Below the pieces are notes generated by a model. That model searched no databases and was not told the origin of the DNA. It saw only the letters and a list, made by a program, of their open reading frames with translations. Below are positions 1 to 8,374 of a stretch of DNA of 64,000 nt, piece by piece. Source of the stretch: LMUY01 sp965276785 (GTDB lineage: Bacteria; Pseudomonadota; Alphaproteobacteria; Acetobacterales; Acetobacteraceae). The stretch is taken from NCBI GenBank assembly GCA_965276785.1, contig OZ255629.1, positions 1,860,001 through 1,924,000 of the forward strand, given 5' to 3'. Both the position numbers and the translations under genes were made by a program. Within the stretch, counting starts at the first letter, position 1. Every line of letters starts with the position of its first letter.

Positions 1-1
1 G

Positions 2-325
2 CAGGAGAGCGCCGCCCGCCGCCCCGGGCATTGGCCGCCACACGGCCGGCTGGCCGCCCTGATCGTATCGGGCGACGACGCGCAATCTGCCGACGAGGCC
101 GCGCGGGACCTTGGCCGGGCAGCGCCGCGCGCGGATGGCGTGGTGGTGCTCGGCCCGGCGCCGGCGCCGCTGGCGATTTTGCGCGGACGCCATCGGCGGC
201 GTTTGCTGCTCAAGGCCAGGCGTGACATCTCGGTGCAGCCGTTGCTGCGCGAGTGGCTCGCGCGGGTGAAGCTTGCTCGCGGAGTGCGGGTGGATGTGGA
301 CGTGGACCCGGTGTCGTTCTTATAG
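2..325 (+). CDS. priA: Primosomal protein N' (PriA helicase), C-terminal end only
   Basis: PriA is the 3'-5' helicase that reloads the replisome at stalled forks. Only the last ~107 residues lie in the window; the rest is upstream of base 1. The visible part has PriA C-terminal features: a GRLAALIVSGDD stretch, then VLGPAPAPLAILRGRHRRRLL, and a closing DVDPVSFL. Those endings are characteristic of PriA. The frame is open from base 2 to the TAG at 323-325. Nothing can be said about the helicase motifs or the zinc-binding cysteines. Confidence 0.88.
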   Translation, partial: QESAARRPGHWPPHGRLAALIVSGDDAQSADEAARDLGRAAPRADGVVVLGPAPAPLAILRGRHRRRLLLKARRDISVQPLLREWLARVKLARGVRVDVDVDPVSFL

Positions 326-515
326 CCGCCTCACGGCTGCCCGAAGGCGTGGCGATGCGGGCCTGCGCGAACCTGGCGCATGGGCGACTTGGCTCTGCGC
401 CCGCCAGGGTGGCCCGCTGCCTTCGTGCGCTGCCGGTCAGGGAGCGTCGGCAAGGCGGTTCGTCTCAGCGCCAAGCCCCTCTGGGACGCGGGGTGATGCC
501 CCTGTCGAAGCACAG
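326..515. other. Intergenic spacer without recognised gene
   Basis: This 190-base gap lies between the end of priA and the end of the convergent DUF2842 gene. Short open frames here encode arginine- and proline-rich sequence typical of non-coding GC-rich DNA. No clear terminator hairpin was recognised. Confidence 0.5.
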
Positions 516-716
516 CTATCGCTTACCCACGCTCCACAGCATCAGCCAGCGCACCGGGAACACCCAGACCACGCCGGCCACCAAGAAATACAGCGCTTGG
601 AACACCCAGTTCTGCGGCAGCACGGCGGGCAGCGTGATGGCGGCCGCGATATAGGCCACAACGAAGCCCACCCCCATCACGGCGGCGGCGAGCGGGCGGT
701 AAGCGGGCGCGGCCAT
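516..716 (-). CDS. DUF2842 family small membrane protein
   Basis: A 66-residue protein with two hydrophobic segments, roughly residues 9-32 and 40-60, joined by a short polar turn (PQNW). Size, two-helix layout and the LVAGVVWVFPVRWLMLW ending fit the DUF2842 family, a small inner-membrane family seen mainly in alphaproteobacteria whose function is unknown. It is transcribed divergently from apt, about 70 bases away. Confidence 0.65.
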   Translation of the reverse strand: MAAPAYRPLAAAVMGVGFVVAYIAAAITLPAVLPQNWVFQALYFLVAGVVWVFPVRWLMLWSVGKR

Positions 717-786
717 GGCGGCCAGTTAGCGCAACACCGGAGCCCGGGCTATAGGGGCCACTCTCGACGCGCCGAAAGGGCAGCCT

Positions 787-1302
787 ATGGACCTCAAGGA
801 CCACATCGCCGCGATCCCGGATTTCCCCAAGCCCGGCATCCTGTTCTATGATGTCTCTACCCTGCTGCGGCATGCCGATGCGTGGCAGGTGGCAATGGGC
901 CGGATGGCACAGACCGTGCGCCAATGGCAGCCGGACTTGCTGGCCGGTGTCGAGTCGCGCGGCTTTCTGCTGGCCGCGCCGCTTGCGCTCAAGCTTGGCT
1001 GCGGCTTCGTCATGCTGCGCAAGCGGGGCAAGCTGCCGGGCCGGGTGGTGGCGCACGACTACGCGCTGGAATACGGCACCGACCGCCTGGAAATCCAGGC
1101 CGATGCAATCACCGCCGGCCAGCGCGTCGTGGTGGTGGACGACTTGTTGGCCACCGGCGGCACCATGGCGGCGAGCATCGCCCTGCTGCAGGAGGTCGGC
1201 GCCGTGGTGCCGGCGGCGGTGGCGCTGATCGAGCTGAGCTTCCTGGGCGGGCGCCAACGGCTCGGCGTGCCGTTTGCATCGCTCGTCGCTTATGACGCTT
1301 GA
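787..1302 (+). CDS. apt: Adenine phosphoribosyltransferase
   Basis: Converts adenine and PRPP to AMP and pyrophosphate in cytosolic purine salvage. The 171-residue length is standard for the family. The N-terminus carries the typical DFPKPGILFYDVSTLL stretch, GVESRGFLLAAPLA lies in the middle, and the PRPP-binding loop VVVVDDLLATGGTMAA is at about residues 116-131. The ATG follows a purine-rich stretch (AAAGGG) about six bases upstream. The gene stands alone between the divergent DUF2842 gene and the exported-receptor gene downstream. Confidence 0.95.
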   Translation: MDLKDHIAAIPDFPKPGILFYDVSTLLRHADAWQVAMGRMAQTVRQWQPDLLAGVESRGFLLAAPLALKLGCGFVMLRKRGKLPGRVVAHDYALEYGTDRLEIQADAITAGQRVVVVDDLLATGGTMAASIALLQEVGAVVPAAVALIELSFLGGRQRLGVPFASLVAYDA

Positions 1303-1379
1303 CGGAGGCTGAACGGCGGCATCCGGTTGCGACCGGCAACAAAGCGCGGGTAAAAAACGCCGAGGAGGAAAGCGACACC

Positions 1380-2441
1380 GTGCACGCACCTGCATTCACC
1401 CGCCGATCGCTCTTCGCCATGGCGGCTCTAACCGCGCCCTTGGCCGCGCCCCTGGCCGCGCTCCTGCGCTCCGGGCAGGCCCGTGCGGCCGCCGCCGCGC
1501 CGTTCGCTGCCGCCACGCTCCTGGTGGGCGGTCCCGGCGGCGGCGGGGTGGATGCTTGGGCCGACTGGCTCGCTCCCGCGCTCGGCCCGGCCTTGTTCCC
1601 CGGCGTGTCGTTGCGCAAGGACGTGGTAGGCGGCGTGGACGGCGTGACCGCGGCCAACCAGTTCGAGGCCTGGGCCATCCCGGATGGCAGCACCGCCGCA
1701 TTGCTGCCCGGCGCCGCCGCCCTCGCCTGGCTGAGTGGCGACCCGCGTGCCCGATTCGACGCCGCCCGCTGGCTGCCCGCGATGGCCGCCACCACGCCGT
1801 GCCTGGTGGCCAGCCGGCTGACGCTATCGCAGGTGACGGCCGCGCCGTTGCGGCTGGCCGCGGCGGCCCCGGCAGGAAAGGAATGGCCGGCGATGCTGGC
1901 GCTGGATTTGCTGGGCGTGCCCTGGCAGCCGGTCTGGGGCCTGCCCGACCCGGCCGAGGCGCTCAAGTCGCGGCAGGTGGACGCCGTTTGCCTCACCGGC
2001 CGGCATGTGCCGGACACCGCGGCGATCCTGGCCGCGGCCGGCGCCGCCCCCCTGTTCAGCTTCGGCGCCTTGGACGACGCCGGCGCCCCGCAACGCGCGG
2101 CGGATTTCCCCGACGTTCCGGCCGCCACCGAGTTGCTCGCCAACCGCTCCGTCAACGAACACTTGCTGGCGGGCTGGCACGCCGCAGCCTCGGCAGCGGG
2201 GTTGAACATGGCCCTCGTGTTGCCGCAACTCACGCCCGCGGCGATGGTGGCGCAGTGGCGCCGCGCCTGTGCTCAAGCGTCCGGCTCGACTCTGGTGCAG
2301 ACCCAGGCCGCCGCCGACGGCCTGCGCCCCATTCCCGCCCCCGCCGCAAGCGCCTACACCGCTGCCGTGCTGGCCGACACCGCCGCGCTGCTGGAATTGC
2401 GCCGCTGGCTCGCCCTCCGCCTGGACTACCGGCCGGCCTAG
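1380..2441 (+). CDS. Tat-exported TctC-like (tripartite tricarboxylate) substrate-binding protein
   Basis: Probably a periplasmic receptor of the tripartite tricarboxylate transporter type. I chose the GTG at 1380 because GAGGAGG lies just upstream and the protein then opens with a twin-arginine signal (FTRRSLFAMAALTAPLAA). A longer frame open to 1299 would put 27 unlikely residues before it. The mature part has family features: GGPGGGGVDAWADWLAPAL near the start and ANQFEAWAIPDGSTAALLP. The length of 353 residues is close to the usual 320-330. No TctA/TctB membrane genes are nearby, which is common for this expanded family. The ligand is unknown. Confidence 0.6.
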   Translation: MHAPAFTRRSLFAMAALTAPLAAPLAALLRSGQARAAAAAPFAAATLLVGGPGGGGVDAWADWLAPALGPALFPGVSLRKDVVGGVDGVTAANQFEAWAIPDGSTAALLPGAAALAWLSGDPRARFDAARWLPAMAATTPCLVASRLTLSQVTAAPLRLAAAAPAGKEWPAMLALDLLGVPWQPVWGLPDPAEALKSRQVDAVCLTGRHVPDTAAILAAAGAAPLFSFGALDDAGAPQRAADFPDVPAATELLANRSVNEHLLAGWHAAASAAGLNMALVLPQLTPAAMVAQWRRACAQASGSTLVQTQAAADGLRPIPAPAASAYTAAVLADTAALLELRRWLALRLDYRPA

Positions 2442-2499
2442 CAGCCCGAGCCGGTGTCACTGGCCGTCCGGCAGGAGCGAACGCTCACACGGGCTCCCG

Positions 2500-3333
2500 T
2501 CAATGGCTCGCTTTCCGCCGCGAGCCCATCAGCAACTCCACCGATGTCCGGTCGGCCGGTGTCGCCGGGTTGTAGACGATCAAGCTGAGATCCGGCCGAG
2601 CGTCGACGGCAAAGGCCGAGTATTCCAACGCGATGACCCCCACTTCAGGGTGGCGAAACTGCTTCACGCCACCCCCGTGCGTCTGCACGTCATGGTCGTG
2701 CCACATCGCCGCAAACTCAGGGCTGGACTGGCACAGCTCGGCAACCAGCGGCGCAACCTCAGCGCCAACGCCCGCGCGTGCGGCATCGGTCCGGAACACG
2801 CTCACCACGAAGCGGGCCACGGCCTCCCATTCGGGCTGCACGGCGCGGAGGCGGGCATCGCAGAACATCATGCGCAGGATGTTGCGTTGACCCGGCGGCA
2901 ACGAGCCATAGTCGGTCAGCACGCAAGCGGCTGCGTCATTCCAGGCGATGACGTCCCAAGTCGGTGTCCTGACAATGGCCGGGCTGTAGCTCAGCGTATC
3001 GAGCAGGCGCTGCAGCCGCGGCGTGATCGCATCGCTGCCGCGATAATGAACGTTCGGCGGCCGGCCAAGGCCCAGCAGGAAGAGGTGTTCGCGCTCGGCT
3101 TCGGTGAGGCTGAGCGCCCGCGCGATCCGGTCGAGCACGTCCGCCGAGGGGTTGCCGCCGCGGCCCTGCTCCAGCCAGGTATACCACGTCGCACTGATAT
3201 TGGCCCGCTGCGCCACCTCTTCGCGACGCAATCCCGAGGTTCGCCGCCGCCCGCCGGAAACCCCGAACGACGCCGGGTCGAGCTTGGCGCGGCGGTTCTT
3301 GAGGTAGGCACCAAGCGAACTGCTGTGGGACAC
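2500..3333 (-). CDS. XRE-family regulator with MmyB-like ligand-binding domain
   Basis: DNA-binding regulator. The N-terminal helix-turn-helix includes LRREEVAQRANISATWYTWLEQGRG, the signature of the XRE/MmyB group. It is followed by a ~170-residue sensor domain (TPTWDVIAWNDAAACVL onward) thought to bind a small hydrophobic ligand in relatives. I prefer a GTG start at 3333, where SHSSSLGAYLKNRRAKLDP begins and AGGG lies upstream; an ATG at 3375 would add 14 hydrophobic residues. The gene is divergent from an SDR gene starting at 3436. In this family that layout usually means the regulator controls the neighbouring oxidoreductase, but that is inference here. Confidence 0.85.
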   Translation of the reverse strand: MSHSSSLGAYLKNRRAKLDPASFGVSGGRRRTSGLRREEVAQRANISATWYTWLEQGRGGNPSADVLDRIARALSLTEAEREHLFLLGLGRPPNVHYRGSDAITPRLQRLLDTLSYSPAIVRTPTWDVIAWNDAAACVLTDYGSLPPGQRNILRMMFCDARLRAVQPEWEAVARFVVSVFRTDAARAGVGAEVAPLVAELCQSSPEFAAMWHDHDVQTHGGGVKQFRHPEVGVIALEYSAFAVDARPDLSLIVYNPATPADRTSVELLMGSRRKASH

Positions 3334-3339
3334 GATTGC

Positions 3340-3375
3340 ACGCCCTATTACAATATATAATGGGATAATATCCAC
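3340..3375. promoter_or_regulatory. AT-rich promoter/operator region between XRE regulator and SDR genes
   Basis: In very GC-rich surroundings this stretch reads ATTACAATATATAATGGGAT, followed by a GGATAATATCC palindrome (GGATA, central A, TATCC). It can supply a -10 element (TATAAT) and a binding site for the divergent XRE regulator. No -35 was assigned with confidence. Confidence 0.4.
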
Positions 3376-3435
3376 ACTTTAATAGCAACGCCAAGCTCCC
3401 GATACTCTCTCCACAAGCAGCTCGAGGAACGGCAA

Positions 3436-4314
3436 ATGCGGGTATTCGTAACAGGCGCCACCGGATGGGTTGGCTCCGTCGTCGTCAAGGAACTGGTCGA
3501 GGCCGGCCATCAAGTGACAGGACTTGCCCGTTCCAAAGACAAGGCCGCTGCCCTCGCCGCGACCGGCGCGCGGGTCCTCCACGGCACGCTCGACGACCTG
3601 GGCGCGCTCCATGGCGCAGCGGCCGACGCCGAGGCAGTGATCCATACCGCGTTCAACCACGATTTCAGCAAATTCACCGAAAATTGCGAGCAGGATCGGC
3701 GCGCCATCGAGACGTTGGGCAGCGCTCTAGAGGGATCAAACCGCCCGCTTCTCGTCACCTCGGGCGTCGCCTTGCTGGCACCCGGCCGGGTCGCGACCGA
3801 GGCCGACGTGCCTGAGTCCAGCCCGTCCTACCCCCGCAAATCGGAGGCGGCCGCGAGAGCGCTCGCGGACCGCGGCGTGCACACCACGAGTGTGCGGCTG
3901 TCTCCGTCGGTCCACGGCCTCGGCGACCACGGGTTCATTCCGGTCCTGATTGCGCTCGCGCGCGAGACGGGTGTGTCGGCCTATATCGGCGAGGGCCTGA
4001 ACCGCTGGCCCGGCGTGCACCGGCTGGATGCCGGCCGGCTCTACCGGCTTGTACTCGAGCAGGGCGCAACCGAACCCGCCTACCATGCCGTCGCCGATGA
4101 AGGCGTGCCGTTCAAGGCCATCGCCGAGGTGATCGGGCGCCAGCTTGGCCTGCCGGTCGAACCGCGGGACAGCGAGCATTTCGGCTGGTTTGCCGGCTTC
4201 GCCAGCCTCGACATGCCGGCATCGAGCGAGCGCACGCGTTCGCTGCTCGGCTGGGAGCCGGCCGGCCCCGACCTGCTCACAGACCTCGATCAGCCCGGCT
4301 ACTACGCAGCCTAG
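3436..4314 (+). CDS. Extended SDR-type NAD(P)-dependent epimerase/dehydratase-like protein
   Basis: A 292-residue Rossmann protein. The dinucleotide-binding motif TGATGWVG is at residues 6-13, and an acidic patch (DADAEAVIHTAF) marks the third strand region. Later segments (VRLSPSVHGLGDHGFIPVLI and WPGVHRLDAGRLYRL) match the NAD-dependent epimerase/dehydratase-like branch often annotated as nucleoside-diphosphate-sugar epimerases. The canonical YxxxK is not obvious; the nearest candidate is YPRK around residue 133. The substrate is unknown. It is probably co-transcribed with the SDR 54 bases downstream and controlled by the divergent XRE regulator. Confidence 0.75.
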   Translation: MRVFVTGATGWVGSVVVKELVEAGHQVTGLARSKDKAAALAATGARVLHGTLDDLGALHGAAADAEAVIHTAFNHDFSKFTENCEQDRRAIETLGSALEGSNRPLLVTSGVALLAPGRVATEADVPESSPSYPRKSEAAARALADRGVHTTSVRLSPSVHGLGDHGFIPVLIALARETGVSAYIGEGLNRWPGVHRLDAGRLYRLVLEQGATEPAYHAVADEGVPFKAIAEVIGRQLGLPVEPRDSEHFGWFAGFASLDMPASSERTRSLLGWEPAGPDLLTDLDQPGYYAA

Positions 4315-4367
4315 CGCATGACCGCTCCTGCGCTGCAGCTGAATGTCACGACACAGGAGACTACCGA

Positions 4368-5096
4368 ATGGCCGATGCTGCTCTATCCCTCATTGGCAAA
4401 CGCGTGGTGGTGATTGGCGGAGGCTCGGGGATCGGCTTCGCCGTGGCCGAGGCGGCCCACGAGGCGGGGGCCGGGGTCGTCATCGCTTCGAGCCGTCCGG
4501 CGACTGTCGATGCGGCCGTCGCGCGCCTGCCTGGCGTGACCAGCCAAACCGTCGACCTGCGTGATGAGGCCGGGATCGCCGGTTTCTTCCAGGCTCTCGG
4601 CGCTTTCGATCACCTGGCGATCACGGCGGGCGACTGGGGCGGTGCGATGTTCGCGCCGGCCCGCGAGATCGATCTCGACCAGGCGCGCGACGGCTTTGCC
4701 GTGCGGTTCTGGGGCGCGTTTGCCGCAGCCAAGCACAGCGCCCGCACCATCGCCCACGACGGCTCGATCACACTGACCAGCGGCATGCTCGCGCATCGGC
4801 CGATGCAGGGAGCACCGGTCGCGACCGCCCTGGCCGGGGCCGTCGAACACCTCACCCGCGGCCTCGCCAAGGACCTCGCCCCGGTCCGGGTCAACGCCGT
4901 GTGTCCGGGCATCATCCTCACCGACCACGTGAAGCAGACCATGCCGCAGGCCATGCTGCAGGCTTTCGTCGCGCCGTTGCCGGTGCCCCGCGCCGGGTCG
5001 CCCGCGGAGGCCGCCAAAGCCTACATCTACCTCATGCTCAACGGCTATGCGACCGGACAAATCCTCCCCGTCGATGGCGGCGGCATGATGGTCTAG
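4368..5096 (+). CDS. Short-chain dehydrogenase-like protein lacking the catalytic Tyr/Lys
   Basis: A 242-residue classical-SDR fold with cofactor motif GGGSGIG (residues ~17-23), a catalytic-type serine in TLTSGMLAHRP, and C-terminal VRVNAVCPGIILTD and ILPVDGGGMMV. Where YxxxK should stand the sequence reads ATALAGAVEHLTRGLA, so Tyr and Lys are replaced by Ala and Leu. A branch of SDRs with this divergence is known, and members may bind nucleotide without classical reduction. It follows the other SDR gene in the same direction and probably shares its transcript. Reaction unknown. Confidence 0.8.
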   Translation: MADAALSLIGKRVVVIGGGSGIGFAVAEAAHEAGAGVVIASSRPATVDAAVARLPGVTSQTVDLRDEAGIAGFFQALGAFDHLAITAGDWGGAMFAPAREIDLDQARDGFAVRFWGAFAAAKHSARTIAHDGSITLTSGMLAHRPMQGAPVATALAGAVEHLTRGLAKDLAPVRVNAVCPGIILTDHVKQTMPQAMLQAFVAPLPVPRAGSPAEAAKAYIYLMLNGYATGQILPVDGGGMMV

Positions 5097-5279
5097 TCGC
5101 GACAGCGACCGATCTCGACAATGGCGGGGAGCAAAGCGACGCGGTCATCCAGGGTCGCAAGACGGCGCTCGCCCGTGGATCATAGACACCCTGTGGCAGA
5201 GCCGAGACGAATGTTTCCGCAAACGCAATAGTGTGCAACAACCCTCCCGGGCCTCAGCGTTCGGCGAGTGGTGCAGCAC

Positions 5280-6374
5280 ATGCGGCGGTTCGGTTGGCAG
5301 TGGATTGCGGCTGGAATGGCCGCGTTGCTGGTTGGTGGCGCCGCGCGCGCGGCAGACATTCACATCTATCACCGGGCCGAAGACCATGTCGCCTTCATTT
5401 TCGTGCAAGGGGAGCTTACCCTCGCAGATGGGAACGCCTTCGCCGCCGCGACGAAAACCATACAGGCATTCGGGCCCGGCCACGTCGCCGTCATCTTCGA
5501 CAGTCCTGGCGGCTCGTTGGGCGCTGGGTTGCGGATCGGACTGCTCATCCGTCTGTATCATTATGCCACCTTCTCGCCGCAAGACGACGCTGCATGCGCA
5601 TCGGCTTGCGCCTTAGCGTGGCTGGCGGGCACGCCGCGGATGATGGAGCCGGACAGCCACATTGGCTTCCATGCCGCCTTCATCGAGCATGGTGCAGAAA
5701 AGACCGAAGATGGCAAAGGCAACGCGCTGGTCGGCGCCTACATGACCAAGATGGGCCTGTCCTTCGCGGCCATCGCCTGGGCGGAAAGCGCCCATCCCGA
5801 CGATATTTCGTGGTTGACGCCGCAGGACGCGCGGCGGCTTGGCATCGATGTCTCGGTGCTGCCGCCGTTCAAGCAGGCAGCGCGCCCCCGTCCTGCCACG
5901 ACCGCGCCGGAGCATGCAGCACCGGACGAACTTCCGAGCTTGCTGATACCGGACCAACCCGCCTTGCCGGCCACAGCGGAGGACCGGGCCCGCCATTTCG
6001 CCGACGACTACTTCGCCCACTGGTCGGAGCAGAATCGCGATGCGATCGGCTACTTCGGCACCACCTACGCACAGACCGTCACCTATTACGGCAAGAGCAT
6101 CGACCACGACACGTTGCTGCAGAGCAAGCGGGGCTATGCCGAACGCTGGCCGGTCCGCGTCTATAATCCGCGTCCTGCCTCCATCCACAGCTTCTGCAAC
6201 CCTGCCGGCACCGTCTGCACCGTGTCCGGCATTGTCGACTGGGACTGCCGCAATCCCGCCGGCAACGCCGCCAGCACCGGCTCGGCCAACTTCAGCCTGA
6301 CAGTCTCGCTCGCCAGCGGCCGCGAGCAGGTGTTGGCGGAAAGCGGCTCGGTGATCTCCCGCGGCGGCAATTAG
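5280..6374 (+). CDS. Secreted ClpP/SppA-like serine protease domain protein
   Basis: A periplasmic protein. The signal peptide is RRFGWQWIAAGMAALLVGGAARA. I use the ATG at 5280; an upstream start at 5268 is possible. The body resembles ClpP/crotonase-fold proteases: FDSPGGSLGAGLRIG forms the oxyanion region, and CASACALAWLAGTPR holds the probable nucleophile serine, followed by an HIGFHAAF segment with the likely histidine. After a proline-rich linker (~residues 205-230) the last ~130 residues form a separate domain containing a cysteine pair (FCNPAGTVC). It overlaps the convergent gene at 6371 by four bases. Substrate unknown. Confidence 0.72.
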   Translation: MRRFGWQWIAAGMAALLVGGAARAADIHIYHRAEDHVAFIFVQGELTLADGNAFAAATKTIQAFGPGHVAVIFDSPGGSLGAGLRIGLLIRLYHYATFSPQDDAACASACALAWLAGTPRMMEPDSHIGFHAAFIEHGAEKTEDGKGNALVGAYMTKMGLSFAAIAWAESAHPDDISWLTPQDARRLGIDVSVLPPFKQAARPRPATTAPEHAAPDELPSLLIPDQPALPATAEDRARHFADDYFAHWSEQNRDAIGYFGTTYAQTVTYYGKSIDHDTLLQSKRGYAERWPVRVYNPRPASIHSFCNPAGTVCTVSGIVDWDCRNPAGNAASTGSANFSLTVSLASGREQVLAESGSVISRGGN

Positions 6375-7462
6375 TGCGCACCGCCGAGGCCGAGTTCGCG
6401 CTTGGTCTGCTCACTGTACTCGAACCCGAGTGCGATCTTGGCGAGATTGGCCGGGTCGAACCGCTGCCAGACCACCTTGTCGTACGTCGCCCGGTCGAAG
6501 CCGAAGCTGAACAGGGTCTGCGACGCGTCCCGCCCGAACAGATCGAGCGTCAGGCTTGCCAGCTCAAACCGGCATGGCCCAGCCACGCTGGGGTCGGTCG
6601 CGAAAAAAGCATGCACCATCCGGGTGGCAAATTGGCTGCGCAGCAACGCCACTTCGGCCGCCAGCAGCGCCGCCGCATCGTCGTCGTCGGGCGGGTCCTC
6701 GCCGGCATGCCGGGTGGCGTCCAGCGTGGCCCGGCGCAACGCGGCGGGTTCGCGGATTTCGGCCGTCACCGTGCAGGCATCGCCGGAAACAATGGCGACC
6801 GACACGCCGATCGCCGTGGCTTCGCGCTGGAACTCGCTCCAGGCGGTGCTTGGCGCGGCCGGCGCGGCGGCGGTCTGGCGGTCCAGCGCCGCGGCATCGG
6901 CGTCTCCGAGCAAGCCGGTCGTGGCCAGCCCCATGGTCTGCTGGAACGTGACGATGGCGGTGCGGGTCTTGCTGCCATACACGCCGTCGGCGCCGTCGCC
7001 CTGCGGCAGCAAACCGAGTTGCTCCAGGCTGTGTTGCAGCGCCACGTGCTGTGCCAGTGGGCGGCCCGCCTCTTGCCGCGCCGCGCCGCTCAGCCGGCCA
7101 GCCCAGGTGGCGCGCTGGCGGGCATAGGCGCGACCGACGCAATCCGCCGTCTCCGCCGCAGCCGGTCCGGCGGCGATAGAGCATTCGCTGCGGACGGACT
7201 TGCTGAACGCGGCAGCTTCCTGCCGCAGCCCGCCCTGCTCCTCCGCCGCGGATTGCTGGCGCAGTGCCAGGAACGCCTGAACCAGCGCCAGATCCTGCTC
7301 TGCCAGCTCCGGATTGCCGCAAATCAGCCGCCCGAGCGGGTCGTTCACCACCGGGCAGGTGAAGCTCGGCCCCACCCGCGCCGGCGCGGGTTGCGCGAGC
7401 GCCATGCCAGCGCCCCCCAACCAAAGCAGCAGGCCCAGCCGCAGCAAGCCCAGCCGCATCAT
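6371..7462 (-). CDS. Exported protein with LprI-like (DUF1311) segment and peptidoglycan-binding domain
   Basis: The open frame extends to 7846, but the gene starts at the ATG at 7462: a signal peptide (MRLGLLRLGLLLWLGGAGMALAQ) begins there, and the ATG overlaps the stop of the upstream lipoprotein gene. Next comes PSFTCPVVNDPLGRLICGNPELAEQD, a cysteine-rich DUF1311/LprI-like unit. A peptidoglycan_binding_1 repeat follows (LQHSLEQLGLLPQGDG, then GVYGSKTRTAIVTFQQ, around residues 190-235). The C-terminal ~120 residues are unassigned. It is the last gene of a four-gene envelope cluster and probably acts in the periplasm at the cell wall. Confidence 0.7.
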   Translation of the reverse strand: MMRLGLLRLGLLLWLGGAGMALAQPAPARVGPSFTCPVVNDPLGRLICGNPELAEQDLALVQAFLALRQQSAAEEQGGLRQEAAAFSKSVRSECSIAAGPAAAETADCVGRAYARQRATWAGRLSGAARQEAGRPLAQHVALQHSLEQLGLLPQGDGADGVYGSKTRTAIVTFQQTMGLATTGLLGDADAAALDRQTAAAPAAPSTAWSEFQREATAIGVSVAIVSGDACTVTAEIREPAALRRATLDATRHAGEDPPDDDDAAALLAAEVALLRSQFATRMVHAFFATDPSVAGPCRFELASLTLDLFGRDASQTLFSFGFDRATYDKVVWQRFDPANLAKIALGFEYSEQTKRELGLGGAH

Positions 7463-7875
7463 GCCGGCGGCAGCACCACCGCATCCCCCTGCGGATCGCG
7501 GCAGGCCAGTCCTTGCCCGGCCGGACGGCAGGACAGCGACGGATCGAGCTGATAGCCGCCCGCGGGACCGGCGCAGTAGAGCAGCGTCTGGTCTTGCGTG
7601 CTGCGCGCGGCGTCGTTGATTGCCGTCACCCGGGCGGAGCGGCACAGCGAGGCGCCGCGGCGGAACAGCCCGGGGCCGACGCTGAACTCGCCGTAATTGC
7701 CCGTCATGCGGTCGTTCCAGAACGCGTTGGCGTCGACGGGCAGCAGCGGCGGCGGCGTGCGCATCAAATCCGCCTGCTGCCCGGCGAACGCCGCGGGCTT
7801 GCACGCGGCCAGCACGCAGCACGCCGCCAGCACGGCGCCACGCCACCCCAGCGCATCAAGCCGGGTAATAGGCAT
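7459..7875 (-). CDS. Small predicted lipoprotein
   Basis: 138 residues with an N-terminal lipoprotein signal (GAVLAACCVLAAC), whose acylated cysteine is at about residue 25. The body contains a pair of cysteines in ASLCRSARV and LLYCAGPAGGY and a further pair in LSCRPAGQGLACRD, suggesting disulfides. No known family was recognised. The start overlaps the end of the glycine-zipper lipoprotein gene by 20 bases, and its stop overlaps the next ATG (ATGA), so the three are translationally coupled. Confidence 0.65.
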   Translation of the reverse strand: MPITRLDALGWRGAVLAACCVLAACKPAAFAGQQADLMRTPPPLLPVDANAFWNDRMTGNYGEFSVGPGLFRRGASLCRSARVTAINDAARSTQDQTLLYCAGPAGGYQLDPSLSCRPAGQGLACRDPQGDAVVLPPA

Positions 7876-8350
7876 AGTCCCCGTCCGGCTTGCGGCAGGC
7901 CACCACCGGCTGCCCCGCCCCGACGCTCAGCGCGCGGCGGCAATCGGACGAATCGTGGCTGGCGAACGAGTCGCTCACCACCTCGTATTGGCCGCCATGG
8001 CCCGAGGGGCTGCTCCAGGCGATCATGCTGCCGGTGCGCGCGGCGGCAAGGTTCGCGGCAAGCGCCCGCTGTGCCGCTTGGCAATCCTGCTGGTCCGCGA
8101 TGTGCCCGGCGATCATGCCCGCCAGCAGGCCCACGCCGGCCCCGATTGCAGCACCCCGCCCGCCCCCAGCGGCCGCCCCGAGCGCCGCGCCGCCCGCAGC
8201 ACCCCCCGCCGCGCCCACCATGGCTTTGGCGCCGATCACGCTGCAGGAATTCGCCTCCTGCTGCTGCGGCGAACTGTAGGCGCATCCCGCCAGGATCACG
8301 CCCGCCATCACGGCAGACCACAAGACGGCGGCAAAGCGAACGAGCGGCAT
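7856..8350 (-). CDS. Glycine-zipper lipoprotein
   Basis: A lipoprotein with signal FAAVLWSAVMAGVILAGC and a long glycine-zipper segment (GAAGGAAGGAALGAAAGGGR and onward, residues ~45-85) of the type found in 17-kDa surface antigens and Rick_17kDa proteins, which associate with the outer membrane. I chose the ATG at 8350, which has AAGGA seven bases upstream, over the ATG at 8365, which lacks a ribosome site. The C-terminal part has DCRRALSVGAGQPVVACRKPDGDY, similar in style to the tail of the next lipoprotein (a CRDPQGDAVV ending), so the two may share a fold. Confidence 0.7.
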   Translation of the reverse strand: MPLVRFAAVLWSAVMAGVILAGCAYSSPQQQEANSCSVIGAKAMVGAAGGAAGGAALGAAAGGGRGAAIGAGVGLLAGMIAGHIADQQDCQAAQRALAANLAAARTGSMIAWSSPSGHGGQYEVVSDSFASHDSSDCRRALSVGAGQPVVACRKPDGDYAYYPA

Positions 8351-8374
8351 GGGTCGGTCCTTCATTCTAAGGAG

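Noticed and set aside
2442..2499. Terminator between the TctC-like gene and the XRE regulator
   Set aside because: AGCCCG and CGGGCT could pair, but the loop of over 40 bases makes a functional terminator doubtful.
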